NCBI GenBank assembly: GCA_037892935.1
Contig: JAYXKI010000004.1
Coordinates: forward strand, 2,480,001 to 2,544,000
DNA: 64,000 nt
From: Phlebopus portentosus
Taxonomy: Eukaryota; Basidiomycota; Agaricomycetes; Boletales; Boletinellaceae
Direction: 5' to 3'
Shown here: one piece after another, positions 33,038-45,352 of the stretch
Layout: the number at the start of each line of letters is the position of its first letter
Position numbering within the stretch: position 1 is the stretch's first letter
Program-made: the position numbers and the translations under genes
The notes under the pieces: model-generated
What the model was told of the DNA's origin: nothing
What the model saw: the letters and a program-made list of their open reading frames with translations, nothing else
Databases searched by the model: none

Positions 33038-35397
33038 TCAATCTGAGCAACCAGCCAAGCTCATTCTCATGTTCAAGGCGAACGGCGCTTCCCGAAAACG
33101 CAAGTTTGACCTTAAACCATGATCCGAAATTAAGGGCAATATCGTGTCGGGGTCGTTTAGAAACTGGTCATAGGTAAGAGGAAGAACTCCAAGGCAGCCC
33201 TGCTCGTTTCTATCATCTTGTTCGGGGTCAGAGTAGAATATTCGCTGACCGATACGAAACACGATTTCTTGCTGGTTGCTCGTGTGGTATAAAACGGGCA
33301 CAATTTCTCCAAGGGTCTGAAGTCGATATCGGAAAAAGACCCCTTGATCTCATCGTGGAAATCCGTGTCTAGCGGTCCCCATTTCGAGAAAGGAAAAATC
33401 CAGTGCCAAATGTCCTCAAATTTCGACCAATCATTCGACCAGCCACCGATCGTGATGAGACCAATTCTGGGATCTCTCCAATCTGAAGTCGCTTGTATAA
33501 TCACGTCTTCAGGTAGTTTGTGGAAGATTCGATAGCGTTTGCGCAGCCTGTAGAACAATGGAAGATCCAGAAAAACAGGTGCCTGGAATCGTATATGTAA
33601 ATTTGAGAAACTTAGCGCAAAAACAAAAAAGGAGCATACTGACTTCAGATAGGTTGCTCGTGCTTTCTTTGAGCCAGTCGACCGCGCTTAGCATACTTCG
33701 CGTGCCCTTCGGAGTCATGCGGACCTCTGGCAAGAATGAGGCGAGTCGAATCTCTCCTGACGTAGTTCCCATCAGTAAAATGCCACTCCAGTCATCAAAA
33801 TCGACACAAGAAAGAAGGTGTAAGGAAGAGAAATTGCTTAAAGAAATCGGAATGGCGCTGCATTCATCCAAGAGACTTGAGGCACCCTCGTGTTGGCCAC
33901 GGGAGCTCGAAGAACTTGTACACTGGTCGGCGTGGCTTAGGACAGGACCGTGTTCGTCAAAGGGATGAGGATCATCAAGCTTGTCGCAGAGTGATCTCCC
34001 TGAATCGTGCCCATCGTTGAACTGCATAGGCGTAACGAAAACAGAATGATTGTACACAGAGTTGCGCAGGACCGGGGAGGTTACGTAAAGAAATCTCCGT
34101 CCAGACGATCCTGGAGACATAAAGTAAATGCACCGAAGGCTAGGAATGTCTGTCGCCGTTTTGATCTTGACCTCCGTTACCGAAGAGGAAAGGTCTCGAC
34201 CATTCTCGCGATGCAGAGTTAGAGTAACTTGCTGAAGCAGCGAATCATATCTTTGATAGAATACGTGTATGCAAATTGGACTTTTCTGCCCAGAGTTCGA
34301 CTCCTTAAATGCTTTGTCTAGGAAGTAGCCGCTTGCGGCTCTAAATTGTAGAGGCAGCGTTACCAGATGCTTTGGAGCAGTCACTTCAACATCCGTGACG
34401 GATTGCGGGAACCTGAAGACATGGATGGCAGTAGTGTGTAAGGAGAATATAAATCCATTTCGGCCAGTGAGCGCGATAGAAGGTTCCTTAAAATATATGT
34501 GAGAATCGAAGGGTCGAGTAAATTATAGAACCTACTGTTGGTAAGGGACAATCAATTTCTGGATTGTCGTGCCGGAAACGAAGACAAAATGATCGTCTGG
34601 TTTGCCAGTTATAAAGGTGTGGAAACGTATCATCACCCCTACAAACAGAGAACCCGGCGTATTCAGCTCGGAGGAACTGCACACGGGATGCATCTCGTAT
34701 CTCTGCTAACTGACGGATACTAGGATCGACCTCTGACTGATAAAGTCCAAGAATCTTAATGTAAGGTTTTCTGCAACGAGATAGATCACGAGGGGAAAGT
34801 GACAGAAGAAAATGAGACGCACGTCGCACCGACAGTGACAGCGCACCTGACTGTACTATCGGAACAGTCGATCTGGCCATCAAGAACTGGCGCATCCAGA
34901 TACACGAGAGCCGCCCTGCGTATTTCACTATCTGGGCTAATTCTCCATAAAGACAGTTCGCTCTTGTCATCATTTGATCCAGCAATTAAACACCATCGCC
35001 CGAAAATGAGCTTCAACCATGTGACACGAAGCTCTGGATGGACGCGGATGTTATGAATGGTCAATTCCTTGTCCGGAGCATCGTAAACGCCATCCAGGAC
35101 GTGTAAATGCTTCACCCAAGACTCAATGTCGGCACCTTCTACTTCGTCTATACTCCGAAGATTAGAAGGTATGGGTAATGACCGTTTCTTCAGCTCTCTC
35201 TTGAAAATGTGCGACCAGAGGTTCTTGTCGTTTGAGATCGCATACCTGCAGAGACGAGAGTCAGATCCCATCATGCAACTATGACAACGACTACTAACTA
35301 TCCGAAGAGAGACGATATCCTGATGATCAAGCTGAGTCAAAATCAAGAAGTGCACATCCCAAGGAAGCGAAGGGAAAGGATGCGTTTTGAGAAGCAT
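33038..35397 (-). pseudogene. F-box family protein C, frameshifted
   Basis: Exons 34823-35397, 34536-34770, 33644-34486 and 33038-33582 (introns 49-61 nt). F-box MLLKTHPFPSLPWDVHFLIL. Two problems. First, the sequence at 35237-35289 looks like the usual first intron (branch-like CTGAC and CTGCAG on the minus strand), but its removal breaks the frame; reading through it keeps the frame. Second, in the last exon the frame shifts near 33331-33343 (a run of five T and four G on the minus strand), between FHDEIKGSF and RYRLQTLGEIVPVLYHT. After that the family motifs continue (VFRIGQRIFYSD, LGVLPLTYDQF). The C-terminus ends about 40 residues earlier than in B. Exon 4 is the longest of the family because of an extra acidic/serine-rich insert. 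Likely a recent pseudogene, or an assembly error at the homopolymer. Confidence 0.78.
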
Positions 35398-37198
35398 TCT
35401 GAGAGTAGCGCGATAGACTATCTCAACATCTATATGGGATACGATGGAGCTGAGCTGATGCAAGCGGTGGGGATCAGAACAAGTATGTCCTCGCAATGAG
35501 AAAACAAAAAGTAAGACCGACGTTGCCGAGTCGCCGCTGACACGAATTGTCGAAGTATTGTGATCGTCGCGGCGTCATTATGAGCCTCCTTCATCTGCCG
35601 TCAAATGCCTATATGATCCTTTTGGAGCTTGCCCATCCAGTCCACAACTTCGGTTCCGACAAATTCCATTATTTACCGGAAGTGAGGGCCTCTTGCGTCT
35701 TGCTTAGGACTCCTTGAGCGCGGGACCCGATGGTTCCTCTTTGTAGTCCAAGAAAGACTTGCAGAAATCGAGATGCGCTCTGTTCCCTCCCCAGCGTGGA
35801 TCCCTTCGGGCCCTGAACTAATCACAGATATAGATGACCGCCAGAGTATGTTTGTCATGACTGGCAGGAAGACAGAACGCTCTCACAGTTTACGAGGCAC
35901 ATCTTGATGACGCTTCGCCAGAATATAATGTTGCAGAGGCGTGTGCAGCAAATGAGTAGATGGATCTTCTGATCTTCATTCAGATTCTGCGCGTCAGAGA
36001 TTGACAAAAACCATCCTATCAAAAAAATTGTGTGATTCATATACATTTGCTTCTCATTTTCCCTACCTAGCGCTCCATAAACATCCGAGATAGGTACCTC
36101 AAACTCACCTTGAGTGCGATAATGAAACGGCACATAAATGGTTATTGGATCGCCATTAACATCGAAGGAGTATGCGTCGGGAGTATCACGGCTGCTTAAG
36201 GTAAGGAATCAAAACTGTTAGTCCAAAATTGGAGTTACACACAAGCAGTTGAGAAGGATATTGTCAACCACAGCATTGAATTTTGGAGCATTTTCACTGT
36301 GTAAGCTGGAATAAGCAGCGCGAGCATGCTGACGCTGTTGACTTATATTCCTTGATCTGAAATGCGAGCTATATTAGAGCCATTTCAGATAATAAGATAG
36401 CTCTCACTTTGTTTATGTCCCAGTACCAGCACTCCGGAGCACCAGTCTCCGGCTTAGTCATGATTATAGAAGAAATATCCTGTGTTTGACATGGCGCACG
36501 AAGGAAACAGACACGAGGGATTTGCAAGTTCACGAGATAATACGGTATAGTTTTCAGACGACTGATGGCTAGAACGGAGCAGCGAGAGTGAGCTTCAGTC
36601 TACCGATTGACACTCAATGAAGGACTTAATTTATAGGAAGGATGGCTACCGAGACCTATCTCAAGCGAGGGAGAGCAGATGCATTAGGACCAAGTAAGTT
36701 TGAAATTGCGCTTCATCGAAGTTGCGACCATCATGGCCTTGAATCGTCGAGACGAAAGAAAAAGGAGCGAGCGTGTCAAAGAGTAAGTATGCATTTCGAC
36801 TACAGATTGGGATGCTCACTGTCTTTCATGCTACCTGTCTCTTTGTCGACCCGACTATTTTCAACTCTACCGGGGTTGATCATTAGCCCAAAATAGAGCA
36901 ATAGATAAGATATACCACACCGAATTCAGTTATACAAATGGCTTCTCTTATCGAGATGTCAACGGGCATCGCAGACAGTGCAACACATGATGTTCGATGT
37001 GCAATGGAGGCCAACTTCCGGGTTTGGAAATGACATCACGTGGGCCTCGGCAAATTGCGATCATGCGATTCTTCCTTCACTCCTGACTACTTGAACAACG
37101 AACGCATCTTTGCTCTGACGCGACGTCTCCTGTATCTCTACAACTACTCGATTCTTCGCACGCAAACCGATTCATAATCTACAGTTGGTATTTCCAGA
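35398..37198. other. Spacer between F-box genes C and D (divergent)
   Basis: Should hold both promoters. A minus-strand frame at 35855-36133 (with an upstream piece ITIYVPFHYRTQ) looks like part of a real or decayed gene, but I do not recognise it. Its YMNHTI segment resembles the frame at 29171-29428. No intact gene could be built. Confidence 0.4.
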
Positions 37199-39508
37199 AT
37201 GCTATTACACGAGCTTCCTCTAGACATCCTCTTTCTGGTTTTGAAGATGTCCGGCAGTAATGACATCTATAGCTATTCTAAGGTAAGCTTGTACACGGAA
37301 TGTCCATGGTGCTCATGATTTTACCTCCTCTGTGATAGTCAATAAACATATTGAGAGCTGAGAAAGCAGTGAAGGTGCTATCGAGAGATAAGCAGGACTG
37401 GACTTACCTCTTCAATGTGATCGTAAAAGCTCGGTCTTTGCCCGTGTCGTCAAACCTGAAGAGCATAGACGAAGCCGATCCGCAAGATGTTGCATCATGG
37501 TTCTTGCATTCTATTACACTTAATTATAAGTACACCAGTCTGCACCCACATGAACGCAGGGAATTGTTCGTGCGCAAAATCGGGGTCAGTTCTCGTGTTA
37601 CTTGGTTGAAACTTCTCCTTGGGCATTGGTGCTTGATTGCAGCCGCAGATGATAGTAAGAGTGACCTCTCTCTTTGGGAGATCGAGACGCGCGGTGGAAC
37701 TCGATTGTCGTCGAGGATATACTTGGATGCGCCAGTGATGGACGGTCGGGTCGAGTATCACAATGAAGGGACTAGATGTGCCATCTCGGTAGGGGCGACG
37801 TACGTATCTTAGCCTTTCGTCACTCGAGTCAAGCTAACATGCTTCTTTCAGGCGACCATATGTCATTGTTCTGGGACTTTCTCAGCATTCAAGAAGTGCA
37901 TCGTTCCAGCAACTATCTTATGTGCCTGATTTTTCGCATGTTCTGTTTTTTCAAGGGGACCTCATTGGGCTAGGTACTCGCGACGGCGACGACACGTATC
38001 CATATATCGTCAATTGGAAAACGGGAGAAATAAGCTGCCTGCTGTTTCCGCAAACCAATTTATCAATTAATTGTCCTCTTCCCATCGTATGTAGCTTCCA
38101 GTTTGTTATCATTGCGACGTTCTTATTGCAATATTAGGAACCCTGCAAAGCGATCATCCTGAAGCACGGACTTATATTCACTTTGCATGTGAATTCGGTG
38201 CATGTCTTCAACCGAGAACGCGAGGGCTCGTGTTGTCCGCAGCATCTTGCAATTCTGCCTCTCAGCATACCAGTTGCGGATGGCTATTTCCTTGATGATT
38301 CGTTCACGTCGTATCCATCTGTGCCTCGAGATACGACGGTATATCTCATATATCAAAGTGCCTACTCTGGCTTTCATATGGCAACCATAGAAATTAACCC
38401 AGAAGCCGCAGTGTCAAGGATGTTCTCCATGAAAGAGTCGACATTCAAACCCCGGCCCGGAACCGACTGGGCACATCTTTGGTACGTTGGAACGAGTGGA
38501 AAGATTCTATTTTGCGTAAATTCTTCGGTTGAATATTCGGGAAAGACTTCCGCCTCCTTCGCGTTTTTGAAGGTCACGAACGCGAAGGACAATACATCAC
38601 CTCTTGAGATGGACCACAGGCGGATTTCGGATAAGAACCTTCCTCATCTCAAGCTTATTTCATGCGCGGATTTTGACGATGGAAACGGGCTTTTGCTGAT
38701 GAGCACCGCGTCTGGCGATGTACGGCTTGCATCGGTGTTAAAGGAAAGCATTATCTCGCTCCAGAGCACGCGCAATGACCTGGGCGCCAGCGCACAGTGC
38801 GAAGCCACTGATTCAGTCAGGATTTATCATGTGAGTATTATTAATTCCTCGCTTTTAGTTCTTCTCACTTATAAGCTCTAGGTCCCGACAAACTTGGATC
38901 TCCCCTTGTTCTATGCTATCCGCAGAAACCACCGAGTTCATGACGAACTGCCTGACGAAATTGTACAGCAAGTAAGTGCAGCATGGACAGACTCCAGGAT
39001 TGGTGTTCTGACGATCGACGACTGGTCAAACGACTGGTCAAAATTCGAACGCATCTGGGATTGGATCCTTCCGCTTTCACGATGGGGCCCGACAGATCGG
39101 GATTTCTTGCATGATACAGAAGGCGTTATCGTGCGAGATCGTCTTCACACCATTGGAGAAGTCATTCCTATATTATATCGATCGGAAAACCACCAAGAAA
39201 TGTTGTTTCGGATCGGGCAAAAGTTATTTTATTCAAGGACAGAAAGGGAGGAGGACGATGGCAGAGATTTTGAGACGAATATGTTGGGCCGTCTCGGTGC
39301 CTTGCCCCTTACCTACGACCAATTTCTCGCTCATCCATCAGACGTCATTTCGTCAGCCATGATACCTGACAATCAAACAAATTTGGCTTCGTGGGAGGGA
39401 TCAGAGGCGTTGTCTTGGCGCGTCACAATCGCTCATTCAGCTTACGAGAGTCTGGAATCAAGAGACGCTGAGACATCTGAAAACTCATTTCATATGGGTG
39501 ATGAGTGA
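37199..39508 (+). CDS. F-box family protein D
   Basis: Exons 37199-37282, 37339-37799, 37852-38086, 38138-38830 and 38882-39508 (introns 51-56 nt) give 699 aa without lesions. F-box MLLHELPLDILFLVLKM. It has the block set described for gene A, here as RVTWLKLLLGHWCLIAAA, LSLWEIE, YLDAPVMDG, RDGDDTYPYIVNW, CADFDDGNGL, WSNDWSKFERIWDW and LSRWGPTDRDF. Unlike A-C it starts intron 1 with a standard GTAAGC donor. Exon 4 is very close to fragment 5 at 53307, so those two share a recent ancestor. Confidence 0.87.
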
Positions 39509-40369
39509 TGGCGAAGTTCGTAACCTTGTAGCGTATCTCCGTTTGAACAATAAATAATTTCCCATAAATCCGGTAGTCAAGGGCGTATTACAGCATCGAT
39601 TAGTTTGTTTCTTATAAAAATAAAGACATGTTTCCCTGCTGATGATCTACTACGGCTATATGCTGACTTCTGCCACTCGTAGGTTCGGTCATGACGATGG
39701 GAACTGGAGTCGCTTTCAGCGGCTGGCACCCATCTCTTCTCCTCTCCTTTTTTCCCGAAAATGCAGTGTACATTATAATAACAAACTGCAAATCATACAA
39801 AACAATGTGATTTCTTATATAGCAAGTCAGGAATGAAGGAAGCAGATGTCAAATACTCCCACAATGAAGAGTGAAACCATCATCCTTCCGACCTTATGAA
39901 ATGCATAACAGATCTGCTTTCTTTTCTTTTCTTTTCTTTCCTTTTTTTTTTTTTTGCACGGTTGATAGAGTAACACTGTAATGTATTCACCATGCTAGAC
40001 CTTTCTATTTCTCAGGTGGAAGAGACCCATTGAGTTCTTGTGGTAGTTTCAACCTTAAGACGAGTTGTCGGCGACGGCAACCACTGGGCCAGCCAGATTT
40101 TGCGATTGGATCTGAATTATAAGGCTCATGTCATAGCCATTTCAATATCATTTGAACTAGTCACTTTACCAGAAGATCTGGGGCAAGATCGCTGGAAACT
40201 CAATGCCTAGCCTATGTTGATCAGCGGTAAGTTCCGAAAACGGCGAACTCGGTTACGTCGGTGAAGCTACATTTGGTATCGCATCTGTCATTTATCCATC
40301 TATCATTTCTGGCGATTAATCTCGTACTGAAGCACTCGAGTACTTGTCTGTTCGGACAGAATATCCAGA
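39509..40369. other. Spacer between F-box genes D and E
   Basis: Contains a TTTTC pentanucleotide microsatellite followed by a T-run (39917-39955). No gene is seen. The same-strand arrangement of D and E means it should hold the terminator of D and the promoter of E. Confidence 0.45.
39917..39955. repeat. TTTTC microsatellite with T-run
   Basis: Four to five imperfect TTTTC units followed by a run of fourteen T. Simple sequence; probably slippage-derived. Confidence 0.85.
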
Positions 40370-42714
40370 ATGCTACCTCACGAGCTTCCTGTGGATGTTT
40401 TCCTCATGATACTGATGTCGTTCGGGCATCGCGACACTCATAATCATCTGAAGGCGAGTCTGCGAAGTATCTTTCTTATATCCTATGTTAACGCCGATGT
40501 GCAGGCAGTAAATCTGTTGCACGTAGAACAGGCGATCAAATCTCTGTCAGGAGACAAACGAGACTGGGAATACGTGCTCAACATGGCCGTAAAGAATCGC
40601 CACTTGCCTATGCCAATAAACCTAAAGAATATAGATGATGTAGAGGCACAGGACATCGCATCCTGGTTTATACACTCCACCATGCTATATATCGGCTACA
40701 TGACTCAAAATAGGAAGTTGTCCGTTCGCAAAATCGACATCAAGTCTACACTTCGGGTAACGTGGCTGAAGCTGCTCCTCGGGAATTGGTGCTTGATTGC
40801 AGCCGCGAGCGATGTCGAGAGTGAGCTGACCCTTTGAAGAGTCCAATCAAATCTCCAGGCACAGCTTGTGGTAAGGAAGTACTTGGATGCCCCAGTGATG
40901 GATGGGCAGGTCGACTACTGCGACGATGAAGTCAGATGTGCTATTACTGTAGGAGCGACGTATGTATTCCCCTCTCCCATTCTTTGCACCCTGTTGATAC
41001 GCTACTCTCAGGCACGAGTATATACTTGTCCTCGGGATCTCACAGTCATCCGGATGCGTAACATTACAGCAACTAGCACACATACCAGGCAGCTCGATCG
41101 TGAAGTATTTGCGTGGAGACCTCATCGGGTTCGCGTGTCGAAATGGAGATGACACGTAGCCATATCTCGTCAACTGGAATACAGGAGATACACACAGTCT
41201 ACAGTTTCCACATAATGACCCGCAGCTGGATTTCCCTCTTCCAATTGTATGTATTGACTTACTAATTCGACTTGACTGTGAAGCACTGATACTTGTGATC
41301 AGGAACCATGCAAAGCGTTCATCGTAACAAATGGATTGATTTTCACGTTGCATGCAAATGTGGTGCGGATCTTTGGTGTCCCAGGAGGGATTTATGACGA
41401 TGAATCGTCCCATCTTTCAACGCTTCCACTTAGCAAATCAGCTGCCTGTGGAAGCTTTCTAGACGTTGAGCAGCGCCAGACAGACCGTCCAATGGTTCGG
41501 CTCGTATACCAAGACACAGAATCGCAGCTTCGACAAGCAGCGATACTATTCGACTTATACACTCTGTCAACGAGGTCGTTCTCAATATGCGAGACTACAA
41601 TGGAACAAGTACCGGATCACAGAGTACTTTACTACTGGAGATTTGGATCTGCGGAACGGACAATCGTTGGCCTGACTTCTTCATTTAATTTTCGGAGGAT
41701 GCCTTCCATCATCTTTGCTTCCTTTAAGGCCCCAAATCAAGAGGACCCAGAAGCTCCTATTGTATCTCACGAAGGCTGTGTTGCGATTTCCGACGAAATT
41801 CTGCCGCCTCCACAGCTTATCTTATTTGTGGACTTTGACGACGGACATGGTCAGCTTCTGATAGGAAGTGCGTTGGGAGATGCACTTTCGGCGTCAGTGT
41901 TGGATGAATCCGTAATAACCCCGGGTAGTGTCAGAAATGCTTTCGACATCGACTCCCGTCGTATTGGCGGACAAGAAAAGCTCTATGAGGTCAGTGCAAG
42001 CCCGGGTCTTTTCTGGTTGCATCTCCACTCACGAATGAATTTCTAGGTGCCTATCTCGTTGGATCTTCCATCGTTTTATAACATCCGGCAGTTCCATTCA
42101 GTTGACGACCAGTTACCCCAGGATATAGTTTTACATGTCAGCGCGGAATGGTCGGATTCCCGACTAGGCATCATGTCGCTTGGTAATTGGACAAATGATT
42201 GGTCTAGGTTCGAGCGTATCTGGGACTGGATTCTACCACTTTCACGTTGGGGACCTTTGGATAGGGACTTCTTGAACGTCACAGTGCGATATCGTCTCCA
42301 TACGGTCGGCGAAATGATTCCTGTACTTTATCGCATGAACAACCACGAGGAAGTGGTTTTCCGTGTTGGCAAACGCTTGTATTATTCGAATCAGGATACC
42401 AAAGATGAGGATGGCCAAGAGTTGGACGTGTCTGCAAACGATGACTATGGATTTCTCGGAGTCTTGCCTTTTTCTTACGACCACTTCGTTGATAACCCAC
42501 ATGGGATCTTAAACTTTATTCAAGACCATCGAATACAAACGAACCTGAATTCGTGGACCTATCCGAGAGCACTGAGTCATCGATTACTGTAAGCATCGCG
42601 CTTTGGGGCTATCAGTCCCATGTGCCGCGCGAACTAGAGATGGAATCAACAGAGGAGTCGAGCAGCTGCTTTGATGAGGACTGGCCTCGTTTTGTTGATG
42701 AGGAGCATGTGTGA
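40370..42714 (+). pseudogene. F-box family protein E, with two stops and a frameshift
   Basis: Exons 40370-40453, 40505-40959, 41012-41246, 41303-41989 and 42047-42714 match gene B exon for exon (exon 2 is also 455 nt), including a GC donor (GCGAGT) in intron 1. Lesions: TGA at the LSLWEI tryptophan (about 40835-40837), TAG in GDDT-Y-PYL (about 41156-41158), and a frame change near 42575 just before ITVSIALWGYQS. Without these the protein would be about as long as B and end at 42714. The motifs around them remain well conserved, so loss of function is recent. Sister copy of B. Confidence 0.85.
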
Positions 42715-43755
42715 GGTTTGGAGAGATTCTCTCGTTTTCGATATTCTCAAACGGAAATTCATTCCCATAGCATATTCTGCTTCGGTACGTTTTGTTTAAA
42801 ATAGCGCTTCTGATTCGTGTCTGTGACCTTTCCCTGGGCATGTGCGAACTCTGCACTCCTCGAATCTTCTGGGCGTACGGATCGTTAAATCGGCTTGGTA
42901 GGTGGCTCGCAATTTTGTTCAAGTAACCATATTTTACGCAATATGGGATTAATTTGCTCGTGGTCTGCTAATCTTTCTCATGAGAAGTTCTTAGCCTTAG
43001 CCTTGCGGTCACACGTCATCTTGGAAAAGAGGCTGGTCATGGTCGCATAAAGCAAACTAGATGGAGACTTCGGACAGTTAATCTTATTTGGGGCAATAAA
43101 CTGAAGTCGGGATCTTCGGGAGATGCATGAAGTCAGGACACCCCTTATCTCGTTACATTTACTGTAGGTGTCAATATGAATATATAGTGTAGAACAAAAC
43201 ACGGGGCCCAGATATGTTTACTTACGGGTTGTTCGCCTTTTGCAAATGAGGGTATTGGGCTGCGACCATAGCTCATGCAGATATAAGCGAAAGATTGCTA
43301 AGATTATGTCCTCGTCCATCTCATTGTGAGTACAGATGATGCAAGACACCGGCCAATATCGCACGTCTTGTCAGGTTTGAATTTCATGATTAAACAAAGC
43401 GTCGACCCTAGACAGAAGACTTTATACCTCTTGGGCCAAGCTCTGAAGTGAATTGGTACTGTGTCGTTGCTGTGCTCAATTACAGATTGGGACGTGCTCC
43501 GACGGCTTTGACTGATCATAATGAGCCGTGTTTTTGAGGAATGGCCAAAGCGATACCCAAGACTCGAATGACCGGGGACTCAATTTCTTTTATTTCTTCT
43601 TTATCACTGCGATTGTCATGGATTTCCCTTGGATGATATTGTGTTCTGAAATTACAGCCGCGTTGGCATGTATCACGATCGGAAGTTTGCATAATTTATC
43701 CGAGCTCCAAAACGCATAGTCTAGGAAACTTACAACCGAAATATGACTGACAAGA
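42715..43755. other. Spacer after F-box gene E
   Basis: No gene recognised. A short stretch near 43100-43200 resembles parts of the spacer at 27990-28110 (gggatcttcgg followed by related words), suggesting more of the duplicated block. Confidence 0.35.
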
Positions 43756-45020
43756 TTACCAAAGCCCATTCCCATCGTCGAAATTGACACATGAAATCAA
43801 TCGGAGAAGAGGGAGGTTCTCCTTGGAAACCATCGCATGCTCTGTACCGAGACGTGGACGGGATGTCTCATCTGTACCGTTAGAAGTCTTCACCAACGTG
43901 AACAAAACGAAAAGCTCATCGCGGTAGTCGTCTGATGAAAGTTGCAGAACAGCGTCTTTCCTCGCGATACGATGTGACAAAAATGCAAATTTTTATCGTC
44001 GTCTATTACCGGAAGTATCAATTCCTCTACAGACACCTTCTCCGAGGATGAGAACTCCAGTTTAATATATAAGGGTACCTTGTAAATTTCGGTGTACACG
44101 TCAAAGTATAGAAGATTAACCGCCGACTCTGAACTCTCCAGAAAGCACCCGTGGGCCGAAAGCTCGCTAAAGAGTGATGTTGCAAGACATTTTGGGCGAC
44201 CCGGCTCCTTATCACTAAAGCCAAAGACGTGAATTGCATGTATATGTAAGGACAAGATGAACCCATTTTTTGTTGTTCTGGCCTTACAAGACTCCTATAT
44301 CAAGAGTTCAAAATAAGATATTAGGGTGAAGGCAATTCACGACATACGATTGGAAGGGGGCAATTAATGTCTGGTGTAGAGAAGCGGAAACAGAAGGTAG
44401 CTCAAATCTCCCATTGGCGAGGTATGGATAGGTGTGGTCCCCGTCACGCGCAGTGAAACCGAAAAGGTCTCCTCGAATGAATGTTATGTGAAAGGCACTG
44501 GGAAAACGCGCCAATTGTCTGAATGACGCAGGGTCAGGCGATTGGGAAAGTCCGAGAATGAGTATATACAGCTACCTTGAACGCATGCATCAGCTTGGTT
44601 CAAGAAATAAGGGAGGATTGTACGCACGTTTCTCCCACTGGGATGGTGCATCTGGTGTCATCATTGCAACAGTTCAACCTCACCGTCGTCCTTCACTCGC
44701 TACCATTCGAATTCGCTGGTACAACGCGATCTCAGGAAACAGCTCGCTCTCTTCTTTGTCTAAACCCAATCAGGCATGGATGAGCTTCAGCCGAGTCACG
44801 CGAAGTCCTGGACATATATCTGTCTTGCAAACAGATAGGGATTCGTGGGAGTCTTGTAGCCTCGGCTAACCAAGTTCGTGCGTCTTATCCATGGCTGGAT
44901 GTCCTTTGCGTCGACTTCCTCGATGCTTCGAAGATTAGATGGCACAAGAAGGGATGGGTTCTGCACGTCGCGATGGAAGACATACGACCAGAGGTGCTTG
45001 ATATATCACTCAATAAGTGG
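43756..45020 (-). pseudogene. F-box family fragment 2
   Basis: Minus-strand remnants in gene order: exon 2 start (KHLWSYVFHRD, VPSNLRSIEEVDAKDIQPW, about 44880-45015), exon 3 part (FIRGDLFGFTARDGDHTYPYLAN, 44310-44515) and exon 4 part (IHVFGF ... SAHGCFLESSES, then in another frame LRLISCVNFDDGNGL, 43756-44255). Exon 1 and exon 5 are missing, and several frame changes occur. It most resembles fragment 5. Confidence 0.75.
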
Positions 45021-45352
45021 GGATGAGTCTGATGAGAAAGAAACAGGGTTTAGATTCAAACTAATCAGCATCGCGAGTTTGGGTACTTGCGTGTAGTGTA
45101 CATTGTGACGTGTCACATCAGACTTGCAATTGTGACTGACTCTTCAGGAGCACATGACCTTCTGACTGTTCTACATGCCTTTGCGAGATCGGTGACCTGG
45201 TCGCTTCGGGGATGAGCCATGTCCACCCAACCTCAGCTTTATCCCCTCTTCACGACGGCTTCCATCTATGGTCCTTCTCGTGGGTCAAGTCTTCTATGCT
45301 TCACGGCGAATCCTTATGCACTATACTTCTGTAGGTAATCAGGATCTTCGGC
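45021..45352. other. Spacer upstream of F-box gene F
   Basis: Region between fragment 2 and gene F, arranged head to head. It should contain the promoter of F. Nothing recognisable. Confidence 0.35.
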
